Assembly (NCBI RefSeq): GCF_003610235.1
Contig: NZ_RAPR01000001.1
Span: forward strand, 3,410,001-3,474,000
Source: Catellatospora citrea
GTDB taxonomy: Bacteria; Actinomycetota; Actinomycetes; Mycobacteriales; Micromonosporaceae
DNA: 64,000 nt
Direction of reading: 5' to 3'
Part shown: piece after piece, positions 53,592 through 60,687 of the stretch
Numbering within the stretch: position 1 is the stretch's first letter
How the letters are laid out: each line of letters starts with the position of its first letter
The notes under the pieces: generated by a model
The model's database searches: none
What the model was told of the DNA's origin: nothing
What the model saw: only the letters and a program-made list of their open reading frames with translations
Program-made: the position numbers and the translations under genes

Positions 53592-53906
53592 CTACTTGGC
53601 AGCCGAGGCAACGACCTTCAGACCAGTCGCGCGGTACGCAACGCCGTTGCGCCCATTGGTCGCCCACGGAAGGGCTTCCAGCTGGCCGGGGTTGACGCTC
53701 TGGCCGACCTTCACGTCCGGCTTCTCTCCAGCCGTGGTGATGGTCAGCACCTCGCCACCCGTCTCGTCCAGCACGAAGACCTGGGTAGACCACATCGGAC
53801 GGCCCGTCCCACGCTCCAGCTTCTGAGTGCCGTTCTGCTCCTTCTTCGGCTCCGGGTCCTTCGACACCGAGAACTGCTTGCCGGTGATGTCCACGTACAG
53901 CTTCAT
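53592..53906 (-). CDS. SCO3933-like regulatory protein
   Basis: The 104-residue protein fits the SCO3933 family of small actinomycete-element proteins: an N-terminal beta strand (MKLYVDITG), VSKDPEPKKEQNGTQKLERGTGRPMW, VFVLDETGGEVLTITTAGEKPDVKVGQSVNPGQLEALPW and the closing GVAYRATGLKVV. The ATG at 53906 has AAGGAGGAG upstream. It faces the divergent control region with the GTCTAGG boxes and probably heads the leftward transfer operon. Biochemical role unknown. Confidence 0.82.
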   Translation of the reverse strand: MKLYVDITGKQFSVSKDPEPKKEQNGTQKLERGTGRPMWSTQVFVLDETGGEVLTITTAGEKPDVKVGQSVNPGQLEALPWATNGRNGVAYRATGLKVVASAAK

Positions 53907-53956
53907 GAGCTGCTCCTCCTTCTGGCGGAAGTTCCTCCGCCCTCATTGGGGCTTCC

Positions 53957-54014
53957 CGTCTAGGGACCCCTTGACGACGCCAACTGTACAGGGGGGCCTA
54001 GACGGATGTCTAGG
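53957..54014. promoter_or_regulatory. Divergent control region with three GTCTAGG boxes
   Basis: CGTCTAGG (53957-53964), its exact inverse CCTAGACG (53997-54004) and a third GTCTAGG (54008-54014) lie between the leftward transfer operon and the rightward HTH gene. A -10-like TATGCT at 54034-54039 is 6 nt from the GTG at 54046, implying a leaderless rightward transcript. The boxes look like operator sites for an element-encoded repressor. Confidence 0.65.
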
Positions 54015-54045
54015 GGGGACTTTACGGTTGTCGTATGCTCTGTAA

Positions 54046-54384
54046 GTGGCAAGCAAAGGAGCTGCCCGGACGCCGTCGGTACAGGAGTGCATCGACGCGA
54101 TGACCAGGGCATACGAGGCGGCAGTAGCCGCCATCAGTGCTGAACCGGACCCGCAACGCGGGTTCGAGCAGGCAACCGAGGTAGCGGCGGAGCTTCGGCG
54201 ACTCGCAGACCTTGGGGCCGACCTTCGCGCACAGAGCGTCGCGAAGATCTGGAAGGCCGAGGAGCTGTCATTAGCCGGGCTCGCCGAGAGAATCGGTGTC
54301 AGCAAGGCGCGAGCCGATCAGCTACTCAAGTCAGCGAAGACCCCGAAGGACCAGCCGAAGAAGGAGGGATCAGAAAGTGTCTGA
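54046..54384 (+). CDS. Small helix-turn-helix regulator
   Basis: The 112-residue protein has an N-terminal helical region (residues 10-60) and a C-terminal HTH (ELSLAGLAERIGVSKARADQLLKSAK, about 74-99), with a Lys-rich tail. It is the first rightward gene of the element and faces the GTCTAGG boxes, so it is the best candidate for the switch regulator. Start is GTG 54046 on a probably leaderless mRNA. It overlaps the next gene by 8 nt. Confidence 0.82.
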   Translation: MASKGAARTPSVQECIDAMTRAYEAAVAAISAEPDPQRGFEQATEVAAELRRLADLGADLRAQSVAKIWKAEELSLAGLAERIGVSKARADQLLKSAKTPKDQPKKEGSESV

Positions 54385-54898
54385 ACCGATGACAGTGCAG
54401 GTCGAGGTGTGGCCGGTGGCCGCAGACGAGCACGGAATCTGGCTGCTCAGTGGCCAGGATGCCTGGAGGCCGGCTACGCCCGTGCCGGGCGACAGCGAGC
54501 CTCACGCAGAGGTGGAGTTGGCACTTACCACCCGGGGCGTCTGCCTCGAAGCGCTGAGGGTCGTGCACTCGACCTCTTGGCGCACCGACGGGCCGGGGGT
54601 GATGCTGACATACATGGCGCTCGTGACCACGCGTGGCCTGGTACGCGACGGGTGGCCGGAGGCACTACCGCTCAGCGCACGAGTTGCCGACGCTGTAGGC
54701 AAGCCACCGACGAACGCAGCCGTGGAAGCCCCGGCACCCCGGTACATCGATGTTCTGATGCACGGCCTTCGCCATCTCCGCTTCCTGGTCGAGCACGATG
54801 CGACAGCTAGCGCGGCGATGGGAGAGTCATGGCACCGGCACCTCGCGGAGTTCGAGCCAGCGTTGGCGGGCATGTACTCCGAGGCACACCAGAACTGA
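54377..54898 (+). CDS. Hypothetical AICE protein
   Basis: The 173-residue protein has a beta-rich N-terminal part (TVQVEVWPVAADEHGIWLLSG, then LTTRGVCLEALRVVHSTSWRTDGPGVMLTYMAL) and a helical C-terminal part (YIDVLMHGLRHLRFLVEHDATASAAMGESWHRHLAEF). GTG 54377 follows AAGGAGGGATC. It is transcribed with the HTH regulator and ends at an intrinsic terminator, so the two form a short regulatory operon. I do not recognise a family. Confidence 0.78.
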   Translation: MSEPMTVQVEVWPVAADEHGIWLLSGQDAWRPATPVPGDSEPHAEVELALTTRGVCLEALRVVHSTSWRTDGPGVMLTYMALVTTRGLVRDGWPEALPLSARVADAVGKPPTNAAVEAPAPRYIDVLMHGLRHLRFLVEHDATASAAMGESWHRHLAEFEPALAGMYSEAHQN

Positions 54899-54914
54899 AC
54901 TGCACCACCTACTT

Positions 54915-54947
54915 ACGGCCCAGTTCCGATCGGGACTGGGCCGTTTT
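54915..54947 (+). terminator. Intrinsic terminator of the regulatory operon
   Basis: ACGGCCCAGTTCC (54915-54927) pairs with 54932-54944, including one G-T pair, around GATC. A TTTT run closes it. It follows the stop at 54898 by 16 bp and is one of the few classical terminators in the window. Confidence 0.85.
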
Positions 54948-54992
54948 GCTTGGGCGCACACGGGTGGATCTCCGCGCTTAGGATCGGGCGTC

Positions 54993-55979
54993 ATGGAGAT
55001 CAATGCGAAGGGTCGACGTTCCCGCGTAACCGGGGTCGCCATCGGCGGCCTGGTCTTCGTCATGGCGGCATGTCTCGGCGGAGCAGCTGGTGCAGGAGTT
55101 GGCTTGTTCCGGTTGTTCGGTGAGACGAAGCTCAGCACCGTTGCGACGTTCGGCATCTGCTGTGCGCTGGTCGTCGGGACGCACGCCGTGGTGATCTGGT
55201 GGGCAATCGCAGCCCGACCCGGACGAGCTTCCGTTGTTGCTACCCAGGTGCCCTACCTGATGACGTACTGCGCATTCGCCGTTTGGTGGCCTGACCCATG
55301 GTGGCCCCTGGGCTATCTAGCGTGGGGCTGGGCTGCGTGTACCGCCGTAGGCGTGTTGACTGCCTGGTGGCTTCACGGCCTACGGAGCGGGCCGCGTAGG
55401 GCCATCGTCTATCTCTGCGCGCTGGCCGTTCTTGTTGGGGGCAACACCATTGCTGTCGGCGCGCATGTATGGACACGCACTCGCGGCTTTGGCCTAGCCG
55501 GAGAACTAACGCCTTCAGCGGCGGTTCAGGCCCTTGAAGCGACCTCTTGCCTTTCGGACACCGGCGACTTCTACCACAAGGCTGGAGAGATGACGCTGGC
55601 CGAATGCCCTACCGGCGAGAACCATCACGAACGGTACGAGGGCGTTCATGATGAGGAATTTGACGAGCTGATTACTTCTGACCAACCACGAGCCGCATGG
55701 GAGAAGTGGTGGACCGTCCAAAACGTTTATGGGTACTTCGTCGAACTACGGTTCAAGCTGCATGAGCAGCAGGAACACGGCGAAACAGTCGTGATGACGT
55801 TCAACGTCGAATTCGCATCGGAAGGCAAATTCATGTCCGGTGACCGCATGTTCGCCATCGACAAGAAGTCGGAGAGCTGGGTTTTCACATTGGCCAAGGT
55901 TGCGCTTGGCGGCTGGAAGGTGGACCGGATTGAAGTACGCGATCCGATCACGATCACAGATCGCGGCGTGATGCCATGA
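54993..55979 (+). CDS. Membrane protein of the AICE right arm
   Basis: The 328-residue protein has about five TM segments in its first half (GVAIGGLVFVMAACLGGAAGAGVGLF, FGICCALVVGTHAVVIWWAI, YLMTYCAFAVWW, YLAWGWAACTAVGVLTAWWLHGL, IVYLCALAVLVGGNTIAVGA). A soluble extracytoplasmic domain follows, with two cysteines (ATSCLSD, LAECPTG) and a nuclear-transport-factor-like finish (VMTFNVEFASEG). A TAGGAT -10 at 54979-54984 lies so close that the mRNA is probably leaderless from ATG 54993. GC content is noticeably low. Role unknown; element cargo is likely. Confidence 0.78.
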   Translation: MEINAKGRRSRVTGVAIGGLVFVMAACLGGAAGAGVGLFRLFGETKLSTVATFGICCALVVGTHAVVIWWAIAARPGRASVVATQVPYLMTYCAFAVWWPDPWWPLGYLAWGWAACTAVGVLTAWWLHGLRSGPRRAIVYLCALAVLVGGNTIAVGAHVWTRTRGFGLAGELTPSAAVQALEATSCLSDTGDFYHKAGEMTLAECPTGENHHERYEGVHDEEFDELITSDQPRAAWEKWWTVQNVYGYFVELRFKLHEQQEHGETVVMTFNVEFASEGKFMSGDRMFAIDKKSESWVFTLAKVALGGWKVDRIEVRDPITITDRGVMP

Positions 55980-55992
55980 GATGCGTCGAGGC

Positions 55993-56277
55993 TCATTCCC
56001 ACTGATAAGAACGGCTATACCCGCCACCTTCGCTGAGCTTCCATCGGCCGATTGCCCGTCCTTGCGTAAGAACAGCCTCGAAAGCCTTCCGCGCCTTGTC
56101 TTCGGTGTCGAAGTCGTGCGTCTCACGGTGCGACGGGTTGCCCGGGGTGTACACACGGACTTCCCAACCGGCATTGTCGGTTTTCTCGTACAGGCCAGCA
56201 GACCCGAGTATGTGTGGGTCGCGGCCCTCTGGCTCGTAGAGCCATCCCGACTTGCGATGCATCGGCATCCCTGGCAT
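55993..56277 (-). CDS. Small hypothetical protein, convergent
   Basis: The 94-residue product is hydrophilic and aromatic-rich. KSGWLYEPEGRDPHILGSAGLYEKTDNAGWEVRVYTPG is followed by HDFDTEDKARKAFEAVLTQGRAIGRWKL, an arrangement of strand-helix elements. It converges with the membrane protein gene, 13 bp apart. I recognise no family, and the start at ATG 56277 rests on frame length alone. Confidence 0.6.
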   Translation of the reverse strand: MPGMPMHRKSGWLYEPEGRDPHILGSAGLYEKTDNAGWEVRVYTPGNPSHRETHDFDTEDKARKAFEAVLTQGRAIGRWKLSEGGGYSRSYQWE

Positions 56278-56418
56278 CTGAGCAGCCTAACGGCCAGGGT
56301 GAAGCGGAGCGGCGGAGCCCGTAGGGCTCGGCGTGGGTGCGCGAGCTCAGCCGGGCGGCGGCCGATTTTCCGGGGATGAATTTCTGTACGTCTTCAAGGC
56401 GGCCCTGACGGGCCGCTT

Positions 56419-56494
56419 GCGCCGCCGCTTGGGCGCGTGGCCGGCTTGCTCGCTAGGGCTCGCCACCGGCCACGCTACGCCCAGCGGCTGGCGC
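56419..56494. repeat. 76-bp imperfect palindrome
   Basis: The arm GCGCCGCCGCTTGGGC...GTGGCCGG (56419-56444) pairs with the arm beginning CCGGCCACGC and ending GGCTGGCGC (56466-56494), with small bulges. The innermost 10 bp, GCGTGGCCGG, are perfect. Confidence 0.7.
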
Positions 56495-56779
56495 AATGGG
56501 TAGCGGCAGGTTAGACCGGGCCGCAGGTTTGATCAGGTAGATCGCAGATTCAGTCGAGTGGGCCGCCGCCCGGCTGCGCCGTGCGTGGTCGGGCTCGCCG
56601 GGCGGGACCGGGTCGACGTGCGTGAGGCGGCTCCAGGCGCGCCGGGCAACTACGCTCCGTCGTGGCCGGCGGGCGCGGAGAGTGACGGCCGCGGGGGTTC
56701 TTCTTCGCCTCCGGCGGGGGCCTCGGGCTCCAGGATGGCGGGGGCCGTCTGGCCGTTGCGGTGGGTGGGTGGTCACCGC

Positions 56780-56921
56780 GCCATCCCGCCGCCGTCGTCC
56801 CGGGCAAAGCCGAGCAGACCGCCCGGGAGTGGTCAAGGTCGTTCCTCCAGCGGGGGGCTCCACCTTGCCCACTCCCGGGCGGCCCGCTCCCCGGTGGGCG
56901 GGACGACGGCGACGGGATGGC
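56780..56921. repeat. 142-bp imperfect palindrome
   Basis: GCCATCCCG at 56780 begins an arm that includes CGCCGTCGTCCCG and ACCGCCCGGGAGTGG. The complementary arm ends CGGGATGGC at 56921. Long stretches pair exactly, so single-stranded DNA or RNA from this region would fold strongly. Confidence 0.75.
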
Positions 56922-56973
56922 GAATGGGCAGCTTGGTGTTAGCGTGTCGCGATCCAGTCCGATAGGAGGATCG

Positions 56974-57180
56974 ATGCTCAGCGCTCGAATCTCGTGGGGA
57001 AGACTGCTCCGAGGCTTGGCGATTGCCTGCCTTGCTCTAGTGCCCATGTGGGCTGCCCGTGCGTTCCTCGACCAGGTGCCCTGGAGTGAAGTCGGCGCGG
57101 TCGGGGTCGCGGCTTTGGCCTGTGGGCTCCTAGGACAGGCCTTGTTCGTCTCCGGCTACCGCGCCAGTCGCGGACGCTGA
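56974..57180 (+). CDS. Small two-TM membrane protein
   Basis: The 68-residue product begins MLSARISWGRLLRG and has two hydrophobic helices (LAIACLALVPMWAARAFL and VGAVGVAALACGLLGQALFVSGY). A strong ribosome site TAGGAGGA lies 6 nt before ATG 56974, which fixes the start and argues that this short frame is real. It follows the structured non-coding region and is the last gene before the right end. Function unknown. Confidence 0.7.
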   Translation: MLSARISWGRLLRGLAIACLALVPMWAARAFLDQVPWSEVGAVGVAALACGLLGQALFVSGYRASRGR

Positions 57181-57308
57181 TCGCGCGATTGCCGTCAAGG
57201 CTGACTTGACGGTGTTCTTGCGCGTGATGAGCACGGGTAGTGCGGAGCGCTAGGCTCAGTTTGGCTCCCTCAGCGGCCTTCCCCCGTGGGTCAGCCGAGA
57301 CGAGCAGA

Positions 57309-57348
57309 TGCCCGCGTCGCTCTGGCAGAGGAACCAGCGACGCGGGCA
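57309..57348. terminator. 13-bp perfect hairpin near the right end
   Basis: TGCCCGCGTCGCT (57309-57321) pairs exactly with 57336-57348. It may insulate host DNA from element transcription. Confidence 0.6.
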
Positions 57349-57379
57349 CCGCAGTTTATCGACGTGCTTCGTCAGTAGC

Positions 57380-57400
57380 CAGGCCGTCTACAGGCCGTCA
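57380..57400. repeat. CAGGCCGTC direct repeats (right arm-type sites)
   Basis: CAGGCCGTC occurs at 57380 and 57391 with an 11-bp period, as in the left repeats at 45788 and 45799. Shared word and period suggest integrase arm binding. Confidence 0.6.
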
Positions 57401-57505
57401 GACGTCGACAAGGCATGACCAACGATGACCAACATTGACGGCGTTTTTGCAGCTCACAAATGGTTTCGGCCGTGCCTACCAGCATCGATTTTGGCCGGGT
57501 GAAAT

Positions 57506-57516
57506 GACACCCGCTT
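57506..57516. other. Right attachment core
   Basis: GACACCCGCTT repeats the left core at 45726-45736 exactly. Host coding sequence resumes in frame at once (DTRFCYLGEPRLAHLE). Confidence 0.8.
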
Positions 57517-57727
57517 CTGCTACCTCGGCGAACCCCGCCTGGCCCACCTCGAACGCGAACTCCCCGACGACACGGTGATCATCGGCGTCGACGAGCACAC
57601 CGCCCTGGTCTGCGACCTCGACGCCCGCACCGCCACCGTCCTCGGCAACGGCACCGTCACCCTCCGCCACCGCGGCCGCAGCACCTCCTACCCCACCGGC
57701 ACCGTCCTCCCCCTCCCCACCGAGGAA

Positions 57728-57779
57728 AGGAAGGGCACCTTCTTAACGGAATACGTAGAGGAAGGGCACCTTCTTAACG
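57728..57779. repeat. AAGGGCACCTTC repeat, tandem direct copies inside the split gene
   Basis: A 21-bp unit containing GGAAGGGCACCTTCTTAACG occurs at 57728-57748 and 57759-57779, 31 bp apart. The frame stays open through it. It shares the 12-bp stem with the hairpins at 7178 and 61421 but is arranged head to tail. Confidence 0.8.
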
Positions 57780-58424
57780 CCGACGTCGCGGCGGGGGGTG
57801 TCGCGGCAGGCAGCGGCGGTGACGGGGCACGGACCGGCGTGGCGGGCGGCAGCGCGATCCGAGGCGGTGGCGCGCCTGGAGGCGGCGTGTCCGGGGGCGT
57901 CGTGTCAGGAGGCGGCGGTACGAACGGCGGCGATGGCGGGCCCGGGGGCCGGGTAGGTGGCGGGCCCGCGGCCCGGCGCGGCGCGGCCACGCTGCGGGAA
58001 GCCGCCGACGAGGCCGAGGCGCTGTTCTCCACCGCGCTGGCCGAGCGGGATGTGGACGGCTGCGTGGCGGCGGTGCTGGAGCTGGAGCAGGCGATCACCG
58101 ACTGGGGCGCGGACACGCTGACCTCGGACTCCGGCGAGCACGCGCACGGCCTGCTCCGGGGCATGATCGTGCGGCTCGGCGCGCTCGCCGGCACCGCCGA
58201 CCCGACCCCGCTGCTCACGCCCCTGGTGCAGGCGTTGATCGGGATCCGGGAGAAGGCTCGCGAGCAGCGCGACTGGGCGGCCGCCGACCAGGTACGCGAT
58301 GCACTGGCCGCCGCCTCCGTCGAGCTGCGCGACACCCCCGACGGCCCGGTCTGGCTCCGCACCCCGTAACGCGGCACCCGCGCTGACCTGCGCGATGGCA
58401 CTGCGGTGCGGTGGCGCGGCGGTG

Positions 58425-58487
58425 TGATCGCGGTTTCGTGTCGAAAGGTGCGGTCCGGCCGCACCTTTCGACACGAGACAGCGATCA
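58425..58487. repeat. TGATCGC-ended palindrome with AAAGGTGCGG stem
   Basis: An 18-bp perfect stem (58436-58453 with 58459-58476) is extended by imperfect pairing to TGATCGC at 58425 and GCGATCA at 58487. It lies after the split gene. The outer ends match the TGATCG family though the stem differs. Confidence 0.7.
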
Positions 58488-58523
58488 TGCCCGGGCCCGC
58501 GCCCGACGGCGCCGTGGGCGCAA

Positions 58524-58562
58524 AAACAGTGCCGACCCGCGGACTGCGGGTCGGCACTGTTT
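58524..58562 (-). terminator. Intrinsic terminator of icd
   Basis: AAACAGTGCCGACCCGC (58524-58540) pairs perfectly with 58546-58562. Read on the minus strand the stem is followed by TT after its own TTT, giving a T5 run. It is 88 bp past the icd stop. Confidence 0.85.
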
Positions 58563-58650
58563 GGGAAGGGACTTTCAGGCGGGATTCTTCTGCTGTTTCA
58601 CCTGGTCAAACGATCGCAGGCGGGGCAGGAGACGGCTCCCGGCGGGAAAA

Positions 58651-59868
58651 TCAGGCGCCGAGGCGGCGGGCCAGGTTGGTGTCGAGGGTGTTCATGAACT
58701 CCTCGGTGGTCTGCCACGGCGCGTCGCGCGAGATCAGCAGCGCGAGGTCCTTGGTCATCGCGCCGCCCTCGACGGTCTCGATGATGACCTGCTCCAGCGT
58801 GTCGGCGAAGTTGGTGACCGCCGGGGTGCCGTCCAGCTTGCCGCGGTGCGCGAGGCCACGGGTCCAGGCGAAGATCGACGCGATCGGGTTGGTCGACGTC
58901 TTCTCGCCCTTCTGCCACTGGCGGTAGTGCCGGGTGACGGTGCCGTGGGCGGCCTCGGCCTCGACGGTCTTGCCGTCGGGCGTCATCAGCACGGAGGTCA
59001 TCAGGCCGAGCGAGCCGAAGCCCTGCGCCACGGTGTCGGACTGCACGTCACCGTCGTAGTTCTTGCAGGCCCAGACGAAGCCGCCCTCCCACTTCATGGC
59101 CGCGGCGACCATGTCGTCGATGAGGCGGTGCTCGTAGGAGATGCCGGCGGCCTCGAAGTCGGCCTTGAACTCGTTCTCGAAGACCTCGGCGAAGATGTCC
59201 TTGAACCGGCCGTCGTACGCCTTGAGGATGGTGTTCTTGGTCGACAGGTAGACCGGGTAGTTGCGGGCCAGGCCGTACCGCAGCGAGGCGCGCGCGAAGT
59301 CGCGGATCGACTCGTCGAAGTTGTACATGCCCATGGCGACGCCGCCGTCGGCGAAGTCGGCGACGGTCAGCTCCATCGGCTCCGAGCCGTCGGCCGGCTG
59401 GTACGTGATGGTGACCTTGCCCGGGCCGGGGACCACGAAGTCGGTGGCCTTGTACTGGTCGCCGTGGGCGTGGCGGCCGATGACGATCGGCTTGGTCCAG
59501 CCCGGCACCAGGCGCGGCACGTTGCTCATGATGATCGGCTCGCGGAACACGACGCCGCCGAGGATGTTGCGGATGGTGCCGTTCGGCGACTTCCACATCT
59601 TCTTCAGACCGAACTCGGCGACGCGGGCCTCGTCCGGGGTGATGGTGGCGCACTTGACGCCCACGCCGTGCCGCTTGATGGCGTTCGCGGAGTCGATCGT
59701 CACCTGGTCGTCGGTGGCGTCGCGGTGCTCCATGCCCAGGTCGTAGTACTCCAGCTCCACGTCGAGGTAGGGCAGGATCAGCTGCTCCCGGATCTGCTTC
59801 CAGATGATCCGGGTCATCTCGTCGCCGTCGAGCTCGACGACCGGGTTGTTTACCTTGATCTTCGCCAT
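58651..59868 (-). CDS. icd: NADP-dependent isocitrate dehydrogenase (homodimeric type)
   Basis: The 405-residue enzyme oxidises isocitrate to 2-oxoglutarate with NADP. Length and the sequence [20 protein letters not shown] at the N-terminus mark the eukaryote-like dimeric class rather than the monomeric one. Substrate and metal residues are in [19 protein letters not shown] (about residues 94-112) and in the [28 protein letters not shown] region (about 252-279). [14 protein letters not shown] is the NADP loop. ATG 59868 has GAGGAG upstream and a promoter with an 18-bp operator-like dyad at 59932-59967. Confidence 0.97.
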   Translation of the reverse strand: MAKIKVNNPVVELDGDEMTRIIWKQIREQLILPYLDVELEYYDLGMEHRDATDDQVTIDSANAIKRHGVGVKCATITPDEARVAEFGLKKMWKSPNGTIRNILGGVVFREPIIMSNVPRLVPGWTKPIVIGRHAHGDQYKATDFVVPGPGKVTITYQPADGSEPMELTVADFADGGVAMGMYNFDESIRDFARASLRYGLARNYPVYLSTKNTILKAYDGRFKDIFAEVFENEFKADFEAAGISYEHRLIDDMVAAAMKWEGGFVWACKNYDGDVQSDTVAQGFGSLGLMTSVLMTPDGKTVEAEAAHGTVTRHYRQWQKGEKTSTNPIASIFAWTRGLAHRGKLDGTPAVTNFADTLEQVIIETVEGGAMTKDLALLISRDAPWQTTEEFMNTLDTNLARRLGA

Positions 59869-59931
59869 CGCGCAGGCGCTCCTCAAACCTCTGGCGTCCG
59901 GCTGCAGAGGGCCGGGCGGCGGTCACGTTTA

Positions 59932-59967
59932 GCAGTACGAGCGTACTGCAGGATCGACCTGCCGCAA
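59932..59967 (-). promoter_or_regulatory. Probable icd promoter with overlapping dyad
   Basis: On the minus strand TTGCGG (59967-59962), 16 bp and TACGCT (59945-59940) form a plausible promoter. The -10 lies inside a perfect dyad, GCAGTACG AG CGTACTGC (59932-59949), placed where a repressor would block polymerase. The leader to icd would be about 65 nt. Confidence 0.55.
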
Positions 59968-60033
59968 CTGCCAGGGTCGGTGCCTCACGTCACGGACCGC
60001 GTCAGGTTGAGCCGCTCCGTTACGCTGCCCGCC

Positions 60034-60636
60034 GTGACGACCGACAACCGGACTTCGGCGCCCACTGCCGCGATGTGGCTGACCGGCGTCGCCGTGCTGG
60101 CGACCCTCGGTCTGTTCTATCTGCTGCGCGATCTGCTGCTGCCCGCGCAGACCTGGGCCCTGGCCGACGTGCCGACCACGATCACGCTGGTGCTCGCCTG
60201 GACGGTCGTCGCGTTCCCTGCGCTGTGCCTGGCGATCAGCACAGCCGCGGTGACCGCGCGCCCGTTGCGCCGGCCGTGGGGTCACCTGGCCTCCGCGGGC
60301 ATCCTGCTCGCGACCGCGCAGCTGGCCGTCCTGACCAGCCGCCACCGCCCGCTGGACCGGGGACGATACCGACCCGAGTCGCCGGAGCACCGGGCCGCGA
60401 GCCACACCCCCGCCGGCGAGGCGCTGACGGAAGGGGCCATGGGGGCGCTCGCCGGGATCGCGGTATGGGCGCTGCTGTTCATCGTCGCCCACTGGGCCTG
60501 GCGGCGGTCGCGCGGTCAGCGAGGACCGGTCGTGCCCAGCCTGTTCGCCGTGACCCCGCAGTATCGCCGGATGCTGGCCGTCGGGTCGGCGGCCGGTGCC
60601 GTCGCCGGACTCGCGGTGGCGCTGCTCCGGCACTGA
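60034..60636 (+). CDS. Small four-TM membrane protein
   Basis: The 200-residue protein has four TM segments (MWLTGVAVLATLGLFYLLRDLLL, TITLVLAWTVVAFPALCLAIS, GALAGIAVWALLFIVAHWAW, MLAVGSAAGAVAGLAVALL). A polar loop between the second and third contains SRHRPLDRGRYRPESPEHRAASH. No family is recognised. Start GTG 60034 follows a TACGCT -10-like hexamer by 7 nt, so a leaderless transcript is likely. It is divergent from icd. Confidence 0.75.
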   Translation: MTTDNRTSAPTAAMWLTGVAVLATLGLFYLLRDLLLPAQTWALADVPTTITLVLAWTVVAFPALCLAISTAAVTARPLRRPWGHLASAGILLATAQLAVLTSRHRPLDRGRYRPESPEHRAASHTPAGEALTEGAMGALAGIAVWALLFIVAHWAWRRSRGQRGPVVPSLFAVTPQYRRMLAVGSAAGAVAGLAVALLRH

Positions 60637-60640
60637 CCTG

Positions 60641-60681
60641 CCGCGCCGCGGCGTGCGGAAACCGGCTCCGCCGCGGCGCGG
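60641..60681. terminator. Terminator between convergent genes
   Basis: CCGCGCCGCGGCG (60641-60653) pairs perfectly with 60669-60681. It separates the membrane protein stop at 60636 from the ung stop at 60688. Confidence 0.75.
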
Positions 60682-60687
60682 GACGCG

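Larger units (their letters stand above)
56278..56973. other. Non-coding, structure-rich region of the AICE
   Basis: These 696 bp hold no convincing gene; the open frames on both strands are Arg/Pro/Ala-rich and overlap each other. It contains two large imperfect palindromes at 56419-56494 and 56780-56921. A replication origin, single-strand origin or transfer locus would be expected somewhere in such an element, and this is the best candidate. Confidence 0.6.
57181..57505. other. Right-end non-coding region of the AICE
   Basis: No gene is seen. The region holds a small hairpin CCGTCAAG/CTTGACGG (57192-57212) after the last gene, a perfect 13-bp hairpin at 57309-57348, and CAGGCCGTC repeats at 57380-57400. 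A relatively AT-rich stretch leads to the attachment core. It should be the right arm of attP. Confidence 0.7.
45726..57516. mobile_element. AICE-type integrative and conjugative element (about 11.8 kb)
   Basis: The element runs between two copies of the core GACACCCGCTT and carries a tyrosine integrase beside the left core. It has an excisionase-like HTH, a RepSA-type initiator, a DUF2637/SpdB-like protein, a FtsK/TraB-like translocase, an SCO3933-like regulator and a divergent control region. The int-xis-rep order matches pSAM2-type elements. Joining 45183-45736 to 57517-58369 restores one frame of 468 codons, so integration split a protein gene. Its base composition is visibly less GC-rich, most clearly in int and in the right-hand accessory genes. 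Confidence 0.93.
57506..58369 (+). pseudogene. 3' part of the gene split by the AICE (CysS/YqeB C-terminal-like domain)
   Basis: The frame continues the host protein from 45736. It runs FCYLGEPRLAHLERELPDD and IIGVDEHTALVCDLDARTATVLG, then a Gly-rich low-complexity linker (AGGSAIRGGGAPGGGVSGG), then a helical DALR-like domain as at the C-terminus of CysS (IREKAREQRDWAAADQVRDALAAA, ELRDTPDGPVWLRTP). It now has no proper start; the first usable codon is GTG 57575 with no ribosome site. The AAGGGCACCTTC repeats lie inside this frame, adding about 18 codons. Fusions of these two domains occur in actinobacteria, so the intact parent was probably functional. Confidence 0.85.

Noticed and set aside
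56453..56965. Overlapping open frames in the gene-free part of the AICE
   Set aside because: Frames on both strands overlap, are Arg/Pro/Gly-rich, lack ribosome sites and coincide with the large palindromes.
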